Shown here: one piece after another, positions 33,035 through 41,327 of the stretch
How positions within the stretch are numbered: position 1 is the first letter of the stretch
How the letters are laid out: each line of letters starts with the position of its first letter
Assembly: GCA_046154695.1 (NCBI GenBank)
Contig: JBJXFI010000390.1
Location: forward strand, 1 to 44,128
Source: DALYLB01 sp046154695
GTDB taxonomy: Bacteria > Acidobacteriota > Blastocatellia > RBC074
Direction of reading: 5' to 3'
Length of the DNA: 44,128 nt
The notes under the pieces: generated by a model
The model's input: the letters and a program-made list of their open reading frames with translations, nothing else
Databases searched by the model: none
What the model was told of the DNA's origin: nothing
Made by a program: the position numbers and the translations under genes

Positions 33035-36000
33035 ATGAAGATGCGTCTGCCGCAAAAATGGATTCTGGCTGTGTTCTGCCTGACCTTCGTCGTGGCGGCC
33101 CTGATATTCCTGGCCACGCGTGAAGTCGCGATGAGCGAGGAAGCGCTGCGAGCGAAGATTCTGTTCGAGAAATCGGAAGAGGCGGAAGGCGAGGGCGGTC
33201 GAAGGGAGGAATGGCTCTATCAGCAGCGAGCCTATCCGGCCGGGCGGATTCCGGCGGATGCGGGCGTCCGTATGGTCGAGCAGCTCGAACGCGAAGAGGC
33301 GCGGATGCGATCCGACCGGCAATGGGCGGCGCGAATGGCGGCGGACCCGGCGCAGCAGGCCGTATGGGCGGCTCTCGGACCGCAGCCGATTCTCGCGGGA
33401 AGAACGCTCGGGACGCCGCGCAACAACGTATCGGGGCGCATCTCGGCCATCGCGCTCGACCCGCGATACAACGGGACGACCAATCAGACGATCTATCTCG
33501 GCGGCGCGCAGGGCGGCGTCTGGAAATCCACGGACAACGGCGCGAACTGGGCGCCGCTGACCGACGGCCAGCCGTCGGTCGCCATTGGCGCGATTGCGGT
33601 CGATCCTCGGAATCCCGAGACGATCTATGCCGGCACCGGCGACGGAACGCGATGCGCGCTCTGTTATTACGGCGCGGGCCTGCTGAAATCACTGGATGGC
33701 GGCGCGACCTGGAGCGTCATTCCGGGCCCGATCGCGATCCGCGATCCGAGGATCCCGGCCTTCATCAACGCGGCCTTCACGCGGATCGCCGTCGATCCCT
33801 CGAACAGCTCGACGATCTATGCCGCCACGACCTTTGGAGTAACGGCGGCCTCGACGAGCGAGCCGCTGCAGCTCAGCCTGGGGCAGGTCGGGCTGTGGAA
33901 ATCGACCGACGGCGGGTCGAACTGGCGCAATCTCGATCCGGGAGCGACCGATGGGACCTTCACGGTGCACGACGTGATCGTCGATCCGAGGAATCCGAGC
34001 CGCGTCATCGCGGGAATGCGAACGATCGGGATCTATCGCTCGGAGCAGGGCGGCGAGCCCGGCACCTGGCAGCGGCTGACCGCGGGGCTGCCCGATCTGG
34101 GGGCGGATCCGCAGGCGACCTCTCCCTACCGGCGCGTGGCGCTCGCGTCGGGGCCGCCGATCGCGCCCTCGACCAACACGACGCTCTATGCCGCCTTCGC
34201 GCGAACGAACAGCCAGCTCCTCGGGATCTTCCGCTCAACCGACAACGGCGGCAACTGGACCCAGGTCACGACGCCCCAGGTCTCCGGGCAGGCGAATTAC
34301 AATCTGGACATCACGGTCGATCCCAATGACGGCAATGTCGTTTATTACGGAACATCGACCAATGACGCGAACAACGGAGGAACCCTGTGGCGGAGCCGCG
34401 ACGCGGGACAGACCTGGTCCGACATCAGCCGCGGCAACAACGTTACCGGCGGACTGCACGTCGACACGCACCAGATCGCGACCGCCCCGGCCATCGGGGA
34501 CCTGCTCTTCACCGGCAACGACGGCGGAATCTGGCGCACGGACGCGGCGAAAGCCGATCCCGTCGCGTGGACCCAGCTCAACGACACGCTCAACCTGTCG
34601 CAGTTCATGTCGATCGCGGTGCATCCGACCGATCCCAACATTGTGATCGGCGGCACCCAGGATAACGGCACGAACCGGTTTCGCGGCAATGTCGCCTGGG
34701 ACCACATCGCCGACGGCGACGGCGGATACACGCTGATCGATCAATCCAATCCGCAGGTGATGTACCACACGTTCTTCAACCAGAACAGCTCGGGCAGCGG
34801 AGGCGCCGTCATCGGGCCGGAGGTCTCGTTCAACGGCGGGAATTCGTGGTCGCTGCGCGGCTGTTTCAGCTGCAACACCGCGCAGGGGAACTTCAATCCG
34901 GCCGATCGCGTGGCGTTTTACGCGCCGATGGCCGTTCACGCGGGCTTTGGCGGGGCGAGCGGGAATGTCGTCTATTTCGGGACGTATCGGCTCTATCGCA
35001 CCCCGGATCGCGGCGTCACCTGGACGGGGCTTGGCGCGGGCGGCGATGGGTTCGGCGCCGATCTGACGAAGGGAGAGGGCGTGATCTCCGCCATCGCGGC
35101 GCATACGCAACTGGCCGACGGAGAGGTGGTCTGGGTCGGCACGAGCGACGGTCTCGTGCAGGTGACGGCAAACGCCGGCGCGAACGCCGGCGCGACCTTC
35201 ACGAACGTGACGAAGACGCCGCTCCCCAATCGCTATCTCAGCGACATCGCCGCCGATCCGGGCAATACGCAGCGCGCGGTCATCGTCTATTCGGGCTTCA
35301 ACACAAATACGCCCCCAACGCCGGGCCACGTCTTTCTGACGAACAATCGCGGCGGCGCCTGGCTCGATATCAGCGGCAATCTGCCCGACGTTCCCGTGAC
35401 CTCGGTGGCGATGAATCCGTCGAATCCGGCCAACCTCTTTTTGGGAACCGATCTCGGCGTCTTCCAGACGACCAATGGCGGAACGACGTGGGAGCGGCTG
35501 GGCAATGGCATGCCGCGCGTCGCGACCTTCATGGTGCGTTATCAGGCGGCGACCGGCTCCCTCTTCGCGGCGACGCACGGCCGGGGGGTGTACCGGTTGA
35601 CGACCTCGCGCGCCGTCACGACCGTCTCCGCGGCCAATTTCAGCGCCTCGTCGATCGCCAGTGAGGCCATCGTCGCGGCTTTCGGCACCGGCCTCGCGAC
35701 GCAAACGATCGGGGCGACGATCGTCCCGCTGCCGACCACGCTGGGAGGCTCCCGCGTCGCGGTTCGCGACAGCGCGGGCGTCGAGCGGCTCTCCCCGCTC
35801 TTCTTCGTCTCACCGCAGCAGATCAACTTCCAGATTCCGCCCGGAACCGCCAGCGGCGCCGCTTCGGTCGGCATCACGAGCAATGACGGGATCGTCTCGA
35901 TCGGCGCCGCCCAGATCGCCGCCACCTCGCCCAGCCTCTTCGCCCAGAACGCCAACGGCCGCGGCGTCCCGGCGGGCTTCGCGCTTCGCGTTCGCTCGAA

Positions 36001-36331
36001 CGGCGCGCAGGAGAACGTCCCGATCAGCGCGCTCAACGCTCCGCAAAACCAGTTCATCCCCGCGCCGATCGATCTCGGTCCCGCCACCGACCAGGTCTTC
36101 CTCGTCCTGTTCGGCACCGGCGTCCGCTTCCGCAGCGCCCTCTCGAACGTCTCGGCGACCATCGGCGGCGTCAATGCCCCCGTACAGTTCGCCGGCGCCC
36201 AGGGCGCCCTCGTCGGACTCGATCAGATCAACCTCGGAATCGCCCGCGGCCTCATCGGGCGCGGCGAGGTGGACGTCATCCTGATTGTCGACGGCAAACC
36301 GGCAAACACGCTGCGAATCAATGTGAGATGA
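33035..36331 (+). CDS. BNR/VPS10-like repeat protein with Solibacter C-terminal domain
   Basis: 1098 aa. A hydrophobic N-terminal helix (WILAVFCLTFVVAALIFLA, about 9-27) is a signal or anchor. A charged segment leads to many beta-propeller repeats of the sialidase/sortilin kind, e.g. GGVWKSTDNGANWAPL, GLLKSLDGGATWSVI, GLWKSTDGGSNWRNL, GIFRSTDNGGNWTQV, each with the S-x-D-x-G-x-x-W Asp-box and separated by IAVDPRNPETIYAGT-type strands. From about residue 867 to the end is the TIGR03437-like domain (LSPLFFVSPQQINFQIPPG...LVGLDQINLGI), typical of Acidobacteria. The protein should be exported and may bind or cleave surface polymers; no enzyme residues are evident. GAGGTGA lies 7 nt before ATG 33035. 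The gene is flanked by two inverted hairpin repeats. Confidence 0.9.
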   Translation: MKMRLPQKWILAVFCLTFVVAALIFLATREVAMSEEALRAKILFEKSEEAEGEGGRREEWLYQQRAYPAGRIPADAGVRMVEQLEREEARMRSDRQWAARMAADPAQQAVWAALGPQPILAGRTLGTPRNNVSGRISAIALDPRYNGTTNQTIYLGGAQGGVWKSTDNGANWAPLTDGQPSVAIGAIAVDPRNPETIYAGTGDGTRCALCYYGAGLLKSLDGGATWSVIPGPIAIRDPRIPAFINAAFTRIAVDPSNSSTIYAATTFGVTAASTSEPLQLSLGQVGLWKSTDGGSNWRNLDPGATDGTFTVHDVIVDPRNPSRVIAGMRTIGIYRSEQGGEPGTWQRLTAGLPDLGADPQATSPYRRVALASGPPIAPSTNTTLYAAFARTNSQLLGIFRSTDNGGNWTQVTTPQVSGQANYNLDITVDPNDGNVVYYGTSTNDANNGGTLWRSRDAGQTWSDISRGNNVTGGLHVDTHQIATAPAIGDLLFTGNDGGIWRTDAAKADPVAWTQLNDTLNLSQFMSIAVHPTDPNIVIGGTQDNGTNRFRGNVAWDHIADGDGGYTLIDQSNPQVMYHTFFNQNSSGSGGAVIGPEVSFNGGNSWSLRGCFSCNTAQGNFNPADRVAFYAPMAVHAGFGGASGNVVYFGTYRLYRTPDRGVTWTGLGAGGDGFGADLTKGEGVISAIAAHTQLADGEVVWVGTSDGLVQVTANAGANAGATFTNVTKTPLPNRYLSDIAADPGNTQRAVIVYSGFNTNTPPTPGHVFLTNNRGGAWLDISGNLPDVPVTSVAMNPSNPANLFLGTDLGVFQTTNGGTTWERLGNGMPRVATFMVRYQAATGSLFAATHGRGVYRLTTSRAVTTVSAANFSASSIASEAIVAAFGTGLATQTIGATIVPLPTTLGGSRVAVRDSAGVERLSPLFFVSPQQINFQIPPGTASGAASVGITSNDGIVSIGAAQIAATSPSLFAQNANGRGVPAGFALRVRSNGAQENVPISALNAPQNQFIPAPIDLGPATDQVFLVLFGTGVRFRSALSNVSATIGGVNAPVQFAGAQGALVGLDQINLGIARGLIGRGEVDVILIVDGKPANTLRINVR

Positions 36332-36363
36332 GACGGAGACGCCGCGAGTGAAAAGAGAGCGAA

Positions 36364-36399
36364 GCTGGGACCGCCGAGCGCCAGCTCGGCGGCCCCAGC
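36364..36399. repeat. GGGACCGCCGA hairpin repeat, copy 2 (possible bidirectional terminator)
   Basis: A 16-bp stem (36364-36379 with 36384-36399, one A-C mismatch) and 4-nt loop between the convergent BNR and esterase genes. It is the inverted partner of the hairpin at 32884-32921. Confidence 0.85.
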
Positions 36400-36432
36400 G
36401 CCGAACCTCGATCACCACCTCCGCTAATTCTT

Positions 36433-37737
36433 TTACTGCAGGTGTAACTGCATGAACTTCAAAAACAATTCCCAATCGGACGGAATGGTCCCGTGCCCGC
36501 CCGCGTGCATCACGTAACCCAGCGTATGAAAAATCGGTTGTCCAGCGGCGGGCATTTGCGCAGCGCCGAGAGCTTCTTTGCCCAGCAACTTGAAGACCGG
36601 TTCCGCCGCGACCGCCGCCAGAAATTCGCCTTTGGGATCAGACCACACGTCGGTATCGCCGGTTTGCAACAACACCGGACGCGGCGCGATCAACGACACC
36701 AGCATGTGCGCGTCGACGGGAAACTCATTCACGCGGTCGCCGTACCTGGCGTAATTCGCGCAGAACTGATACGGATAGCGTGTCGCTTCAGTCAGATGTT
36801 TGATGGTCTCGCCGTAATTCCGACGACTGAGCGCCGCGCCGCCTTCGCCCGAACAACTGGCAATCACCATCGCAAAGCGCGGGTCGTGCGCGCCCGCCCA
36901 CAGCACGGTTTTGCCGAGCCGCGAGACGCCCGTGATGGCGACGCGCCGGGCATCCACGGCCTTGTCGGTTTCGAGGTAATCGAGCGCGCGGCTTGCGCCC
37001 CAGGCCCATGCGCCAATCGCGCCCCATTCATTCGGCGCGGGTTCGGTCTGCCCCGGCTTGAGATACAACGCGCGTACGCCATGCGAAATGCCGCCGAGAA
37101 AATCCGGGTCAACGTCGCCGTAATAAAACGTCGCCACGCCAAAGTTCTGCGCGAGGAAAGGCAGCACTTTCAAACTGCCGAAGCGTCCGTCTTTGGGCGC
37201 GGGCACGCGCTTCTTTTCGCGGTTCCAGATCTCCCCGGGCTTGATGCCCGGATCGTCCACGGCGTTGGAATTCGCCGTGAAACTCATGTTGAGCAGCAGC
37301 GGCACGGGCTTCGTCGCATTCGCGGGCAGATAAACCAGCAAATCCATTTTCGGCCCCTTTTTATCGGGCGAAAAATAGATCGTCACCTGACGGCGCAGCG
37401 CCTTGCCGTCGAACGCGGGCGTGCCTTTGTCGAATACGTCAACGCTCACCCCGGCGGGCTTGCCGGGGCTGCGGCCAAACTGATTTTCCTCGAACAGGCG
37501 CACGATTTCGGGGCGGCGCTTTTGCATCCACGTCCTGGCATCACGCACCGGCTGGCCATTGGCCAGCGTCAGCGGATCGGGCAGCGTGTAACTTCCCACT
37601 TTCGCTTCGTCGTAATTGACCGGAATGCCCGCGACTTCGGCGCGCGGCGCGTTTTGCGTTTGCGTGTAGGCGAGGCGGGCACAGAGCAGCAAGGCGCAGG
37701 CCGATAAGGTCAGGGCAGAGCAGTTTTTGAATGACAC
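36433..37737 (-). CDS. Secreted glucuronoyl esterase-like (CE15-type) hydrolase
   Basis: 434 aa. A signal peptide (MSFKNCSALTLSACALLLCARLAYTQ) precedes an alpha/beta hydrolase. Nucleophile Ser272 is in TGVSRLGKTVLWAGAHDPRFA, Glu298 in SCSGEGGAAL and His415 in HAGGHGTIPSDW, the CE15 order and spacing; the fungal GCSR motif is GVSR here. Family enzymes cleave ester bonds between lignin and glucuronoxylan, and WGAIGAWAWGASRALDYL helps shape the sugar pocket. Start: GTG 37737 with GAGGA 7 nt upstream; the frame stays open upstream only because it runs through the REPIN at 37757. Gly codons look more strongly GGC-biased than in neighbours, by eye, which may hint at transfer. No other plant-polymer genes are nearby. 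Confidence 0.88.
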   Translation of the reverse strand: MSFKNCSALTLSACALLLCARLAYTQTQNAPRAEVAGIPVNYDEAKVGSYTLPDPLTLANGQPVRDARTWMQKRRPEIVRLFEENQFGRSPGKPAGVSVDVFDKGTPAFDGKALRRQVTIYFSPDKKGPKMDLLVYLPANATKPVPLLLNMSFTANSNAVDDPGIKPGEIWNREKKRVPAPKDGRFGSLKVLPFLAQNFGVATFYYGDVDPDFLGGISHGVRALYLKPGQTEPAPNEWGAIGAWAWGASRALDYLETDKAVDARRVAITGVSRLGKTVLWAGAHDPRFAMVIASCSGEGGAALSRRNYGETIKHLTEATRYPYQFCANYARYGDRVNEFPVDAHMLVSLIAPRPVLLQTGDTDVWSDPKGEFLAAVAAEPVFKLLGKEALGAAQMPAAGQPIFHTLGYVMHAGGHGTIPSDWELFLKFMQLHLQ

Positions 37738-37756
37738 GGATATGTCCTCGGAAAAA

Positions 37757-37904
37757 GTGGCACAAGCTGTCCAGCTTGTGCCGCATCCACCAGGCACTCT
37801 CAGAAGAAGACCGGGCCTCGAACGAGACCAATTCCGGCGCGCGGGCGCGCCGCACTCTTCACGCGCGCCCTCACACCGGGCACAAGCTGGACAGCTTGTG
37901 CCAC
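37757..37904 (+). repeat. REPIN-like element, copy 2 (148 bp)
   Basis: Same structure as 3058-3203 in the opposite orientation: hairpins GGCACAAGCTG-TC-CAGCTTGTGCC at both ends (37759-37782, 37879-37902) with GTG/CAC tips. It lies 20 bp upstream of the esterase GTG, between its gene and the MATE gene, and could affect expression of the esterase. The rest of 37738-37980 shows no gene. Confidence 0.9.
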
Positions 37905-37980
37905 CATCCTTTTACCTTCTCAAGATGCGCGCGCTACGGAATGCCGACGGTGGCTTTGATGCGTTCGATCGGCCTGGCAA

Positions 37981-39426
37981 TCACACTTTCTGGTGCTTCC
38001 ACGTGCCGCGCCGGAACGCGAGCATCGCCGCGACGGCGAGAACCGATTCGGCGACGGTCACCGCGAGAAAGGCCCCGCGGGCGCCGAGCGGGGTCCATTT
38101 CGAGAGGGCGTAGGCCAGCGGGATCTGCAGCACCCAGAAACAGAAGAAATTGAGGATCGTCGGCGTCAGCGTGTCCCCCGCGCCGTTGAAGGCCTGAGCC
38201 ATGACCATCCCATAGCCATAAAGCACGTAGCCGTAGCCGATGTATCGCAGCGCGTCCGCGCCATAGGGAATGACCGTCGGGTCATCGGTGAAGATGCGAA
38301 TCAGGGGCTCGGAGAGGAAGACGAATGCCACGGCGACGAAGAACAGAAAGACGGCATTGCTGTGGCCGGCGAGCCAGACGGAGCGTTCGGCGCGCTCCGG
38401 CTTCCCGGCCCCGAGGTTCTGCCCGACCAGCGTGGCGGCCGCGTTGCTCATGCCCCACGAGGGAAGGATCGTGACGATGATGATGCGAACCGCGATGGTA
38501 TAGCCCGCCTGCGCGGCCGAACCGAACATCCCCACCACGGCCATCAGAAACATCCAGGCCGCCGTGGCGATGAGCATCTGCAGCATCCCGTTGACCGAAA
38601 TGCGAAACAGCGTCCGCATCACTTCAAAATCGGGTTTGAGCTGACCGAGGATCACGGGGACCCGGCTCCCTCCGCCGAAGAGCTTGTAGCACTGATAGCC
38701 GACCGCGCAGCCGCGCCCGATGGTCGTCGCAATCGCGGATCCCGTCACGCCCATTTCCGGAAAGGGCCCCAGGCCAAAAATGAGGCAGGGATCGAGAACC
38801 AGGTTGATCGCGTTGCCGATCCACAGGCTGCGCATGGCGATGGCCGCGTTTCCCGCGCCGCGGAAGACCGCGTTGATCAGGAAGAGCAGCATGACCACGA
38901 CGTTCGCGCCGAAGATCACCGAGACGTATCCCCCGCCCGCCGCCGTGACCGCCGGTTCCGCGTTCATCCAGGAAAAGAGCGTCTCGTGAAAGAACACGCC
39001 ATAGATCGCGATCGGAATCGAGATTATCACGCCCAGCAGGATCGATTGCGCCGCGACACGTCCCGCGCCTTCGGCGTCCTTCTCCCCCATCCGGCGCGCC
39101 ACCATCGCCGTCGTGCCGATGCTCAACCCCATCGCAACCGTGAAGACGATCGTCAGCAGCGATTCGGTGATGCCCACGGCCGCCGCCTGCTCCTTGCCGA
39201 GATGCGCCACCCAATAGACATTGACGGCGCCGAAGAGCGATTCCATCGCCATCTCCAGCACCATCGGCACGGAAAGAAGAAAGATGGCGCGGCCGATCCC
39301 CCCCTCGGTGAAGTCCTGCTCCGAACCGCGGAGGGCCTCGACCAGCGTCGCCCAGGCCCCCTTCTTCTCCTCTATCTCGGCTGTTCGCTCTTCTTCGGGC
39401 GGCGCCGCTTCAATCGGTTGATTCAT
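37981..39426 (-). CDS. MATE-family multidrug/sodium or proton antiporter
   Basis: 481 aa integral membrane protein with about 12 helices in two similar halves (for example GIGRAIFLLSVPMVLEMAMESLFGAVNVYWVAHLG at the start and MLQMLIATAAWMFLMAVVGMFG for the second half). The MATE marks are the repeated pattern around GITESLLTIVFTVAMGLSIGTTAMVARRMGEKD and AGYTIAVRIIIVTILPSWGMSNAAATLVGQNLGAGKPERAE. It would export cationic drugs or metabolites across the inner membrane using an ion gradient. A 35-residue acidic N-terminal tail (EEERTAEIEEKKGA) is extra. ATG 39426 lacks a good ribosome site and is 10 bp after the DinB stop, so translational coupling is likely. Confidence 0.93.
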   Translation of the reverse strand: MNQPIEAAPPEEERTAEIEEKKGAWATLVEALRGSEQDFTEGGIGRAIFLLSVPMVLEMAMESLFGAVNVYWVAHLGKEQAAAVGITESLLTIVFTVAMGLSIGTTAMVARRMGEKDAEGAGRVAAQSILLGVIISIPIAIYGVFFHETLFSWMNAEPAVTAAGGGYVSVIFGANVVVMLLFLINAVFRGAGNAAIAMRSLWIGNAINLVLDPCLIFGLGPFPEMGVTGSAIATTIGRGCAVGYQCYKLFGGGSRVPVILGQLKPDFEVMRTLFRISVNGMLQMLIATAAWMFLMAVVGMFGSAAQAGYTIAVRIIIVTILPSWGMSNAAATLVGQNLGAGKPERAERSVWLAGHSNAVFLFFVAVAFVFLSEPLIRIFTDDPTVIPYGADALRYIGYGYVLYGYGMVMAQAFNGAGDTLTPTILNFFCFWVLQIPLAYALSKWTPLGARGAFLAVTVAESVLAVAAMLAFRRGTWKHQKV

Positions 39427-39436
39427 AAATGTTGTC

Positions 39437-40006
39437 TTACCGCGGAAAGCCCGGAGAGGCCATCACCCGCTCCGCCTGGGCGAGATGGCGCCGCTCATGC
39501 ACGACGCCGATCCGGCAGGCATCGAGCGCGCTGTAGGTCATAAAACCCGCGAGCGGCGACGTCAGAATGGCGCGGCCCGGATCGGCATCTTCGAGCGCCT
39601 TCATCTTCCCGATCAGTTCGCGCTGGTGCTCGGCGAATCCCTCGACGATCCCCGGATCAATCGAGCTCGCCACCGGACGGGCGATCTTCGGCGCCTTCAA
39701 CTTGCGCACCGACTCCGGCAGCAGCATCTTGATCAGCAATCCGCCCCACAATCCCGGCAATCCCGGAATCCGCTCGAGAAGGCTCGGCCTCTTTCGCCCC
39801 GCCGCGATCGCCTCGAATTGCGGAAAAAAGCCCCGATTACTGATGATCAAATGTTCCAGGCACTGGCCGACGCTCCACTGCTCCTCGGAGGGCTTCCAGT
39901 TGAGCTGCTCCGCGTTCAGATGCCCGAAGAGGCCGCGCGCATCGGCCGCCACGGCTTCGGCTTCTGAAAGGACATCGGAAAGAGAGTAGTTTTTCGGATT
40001 GGTCAT
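39437..40006 (-). CDS. DinB-like (DinB_2) four-helix protein
   Basis: 189 aa. The DinB/YfiT-like four-helix bundle is shown by QLNWKPSEEQWSVGQCLEHLIISNRGFF, where His in LEHL is the first metal ligand, and by VVHERRHLAQAERV near the C-terminus, with the HxxxH pair. This gives the three-His metal site of the superfamily, which contains thiol-dependent transferases (bacillithiol, mycothiol) and uncharacterised proteins. A co-transcribed MATE exporter suggests a detoxification role, but this is inference. ATG 40006 has AGGAG 7 nt upstream. The promoter may be that of the acyl-CoA carboxylase operon, interrupted by the repeat at 40027-40094. Confidence 0.88.
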   Translation of the reverse strand: MTNPKNYSLSDVLSEAEAVAADARGLFGHLNAEQLNWKPSEEQWSVGQCLEHLIISNRGFFPQFEAIAAGRKRPSLLERIPGLPGLWGGLLIKMLLPESVRKLKAPKIARPVASSIDPGIVEGFAEHQRELIGKMKALEDADPGRAILTSPLAGFMTYSALDACRIGVVHERRHLAQAERVMASPGFPR

Positions 40007-40026
40007 TCTCTTTCTCCTCGGTAATC

Positions 40027-40094
40027 GTTCGGCGTTCCGCCTTCAGGCGGCATTGATCATTTTAGCATTCCCGCGTAAACGCGGAACTCCGAAC
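40027..40094 (+). repeat. Second hairpin-repeat family, copy D (complete, 68 bp)
   Basis: Ends GTTCGGCGTTCCGCCTTCAG (from 40027) and GCGGAACTCCGAAC (to 40094) with hairpins CCGCCTTCAGGCGG and CCGCGTAAACGCGG, as in copy C at 29231-29308. It sits 12 bp after the acyl-CoA dehydrogenase stop, in the gap to the DinB gene. Confidence 0.88.
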
Positions 40095-40106
40095 GGGGGG
40101 GAACGA

Positions 40107-41282
40107 TTACAGTTTCGCCTCCTTGGCGATGATCTCCTTCATGATCTCCGACGCGCCGCCGCCGATGGTGTTCAATCGCGCGTCGCGCCAGGCGCGGCCG
40201 ATGGGATATTCGGTCGTGTAGGCAAAGCCGCCCATGATCTGCATGCAATCGTACATCACGCGCTGATCGAGGTCGCAGCAGAAGAGCTTGGCCATCGTGA
40301 TCTCGCGGACGCATTTTTCGCCGCGGTTCATCAGGTCGAGGGCGCGATAACAGAGCCATTTCGCCGCCTCGATGCTGGTGAGGTGCTCGGCGAACTTGTG
40401 GCGCCAGACCTGGAACGAGCCGATCGGCTGGCCGAACGCCTCGCGCTCCTTGCCGTACTGAATCGCGTATTCGAGGGCGCGCTCCATCTTGTAGACGGCG
40501 CCGAGCCCGGCCACCAGCCGCTCGCCCTGAAAATTGCGCATGACGTAATAGAATCCCTTGTTCAATTCCCCGAGCAGATACCGGCGGGGGATGCGACAGT
40601 TGTCGAAGAAGAGTTCCGCCGTGTCGGACGAGAGATTCCCGATCTTCTTGAGCTTCTTGCCGACTGAGAAGCCGGGCGTTGCCGTCGGAAAGATGACGAA
40701 CGAGATGCCCTTGTACCCTTCCTCGCCCGTGCGAACGGCGAGGAGAATGAAGTCGGACCGGGTGCCGTTCGTGATCCAGAGCTTTTGCCCGGTGATGACG
40801 AAATCGTCGCCGTCAATCACGGCGCGGGTCTTGATGTTCGCGACATCCGACCCGCCGCCGGGCTCGCTGATGCCGAGCGCGGCGATGAAATCGCCGGCGA
40901 TGGCGGGCTTGAGAAACTGCTCCCGCTGCTCGTCGGTGCCCAGCTCTTCGAGCACCGGAAGCGTCATATCCGACTGCACCATCAGGGCCATCGCGACGCC
41001 GCCGTTGTTGGCATACGACAACCCCTCCAGATAGGCGGCGGTCGCCCACCAATCCAGCCCCGTGCCGCCCCATTTCGGATCGAAGCGAATGCCGAACAGG
41101 CCCAGATCGGCGGCCTTCCTGAAGATCTCCTTCGGAAAGATCCCCGCTTCATCCCATTCCTCGGCGAAGGGCGCGATCTCCTTCTGGCAAAATTGCCTGA
41201 CGGTTTCGCGCAGCATCGCGTGCTCTTCCGTGAAATAGGGGAAGGTCGCCTGCTCGGCTGCCGTTGCGCTCGCTGTTGTCAT
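40107..41282 (-). CDS. Acyl-CoA dehydrogenase, long/branched-chain-like active site
   Basis: 391 aa, full-length ACAD: N-terminal helices (EEHAMLRETVRQFCQKEIAPFAEEWDE), beta-domain FAD/substrate block ALGISEPGGGSDVANIKTRA and GQKLWITNGTRSDF, then the C-terminal helices with QIMGGFAYTTEYPIGRAWRDARL. The usual base Glu of medium-chain enzymes (YEGT) is absent: the loop reads IGGGASEI, with Gly375 at that place. In long-chain and isovaleryl-type enzymes the base is a Glu on an earlier helix; Glu271 in MERALEYAIQYG aligns with it. The neighbouring carboxylase genes point to leucine or another branched acyl-CoA pathway. ATG 41282 has AGGAGG 7 nt upstream and is 45 bp after the carboxylase alpha stop. 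Confidence 0.93.
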   Translation of the reverse strand: MTTASATAAEQATFPYFTEEHAMLRETVRQFCQKEIAPFAEEWDEAGIFPKEIFRKAADLGLFGIRFDPKWGGTGLDWWATAAYLEGLSYANNGGVAMALMVQSDMTLPVLEELGTDEQREQFLKPAIAGDFIAALGISEPGGGSDVANIKTRAVIDGDDFVITGQKLWITNGTRSDFILLAVRTGEEGYKGISFVIFPTATPGFSVGKKLKKIGNLSSDTAELFFDNCRIPRRYLLGELNKGFYYVMRNFQGERLVAGLGAVYKMERALEYAIQYGKEREAFGQPIGSFQVWRHKFAEHLTSIEAAKWLCYRALDLMNRGEKCVREITMAKLFCCDLDQRVMYDCMQIMGGFAYTTEYPIGRAWRDARLNTIGGGASEIMKEIIAKEAKL

Positions 41283-41327
41283 AATTATTCCTCCTGGAAA
41301 AGACGCGGCGCGGACCGCCTGCCTGCC

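Noticed and set aside
37738..37797. N-terminal extension of the esterase to GTG 37797
   Set aside because: The added 20 codons are REPIN sequence, and a better ribosome site precedes GTG 37737, which starts a normal signal peptide.
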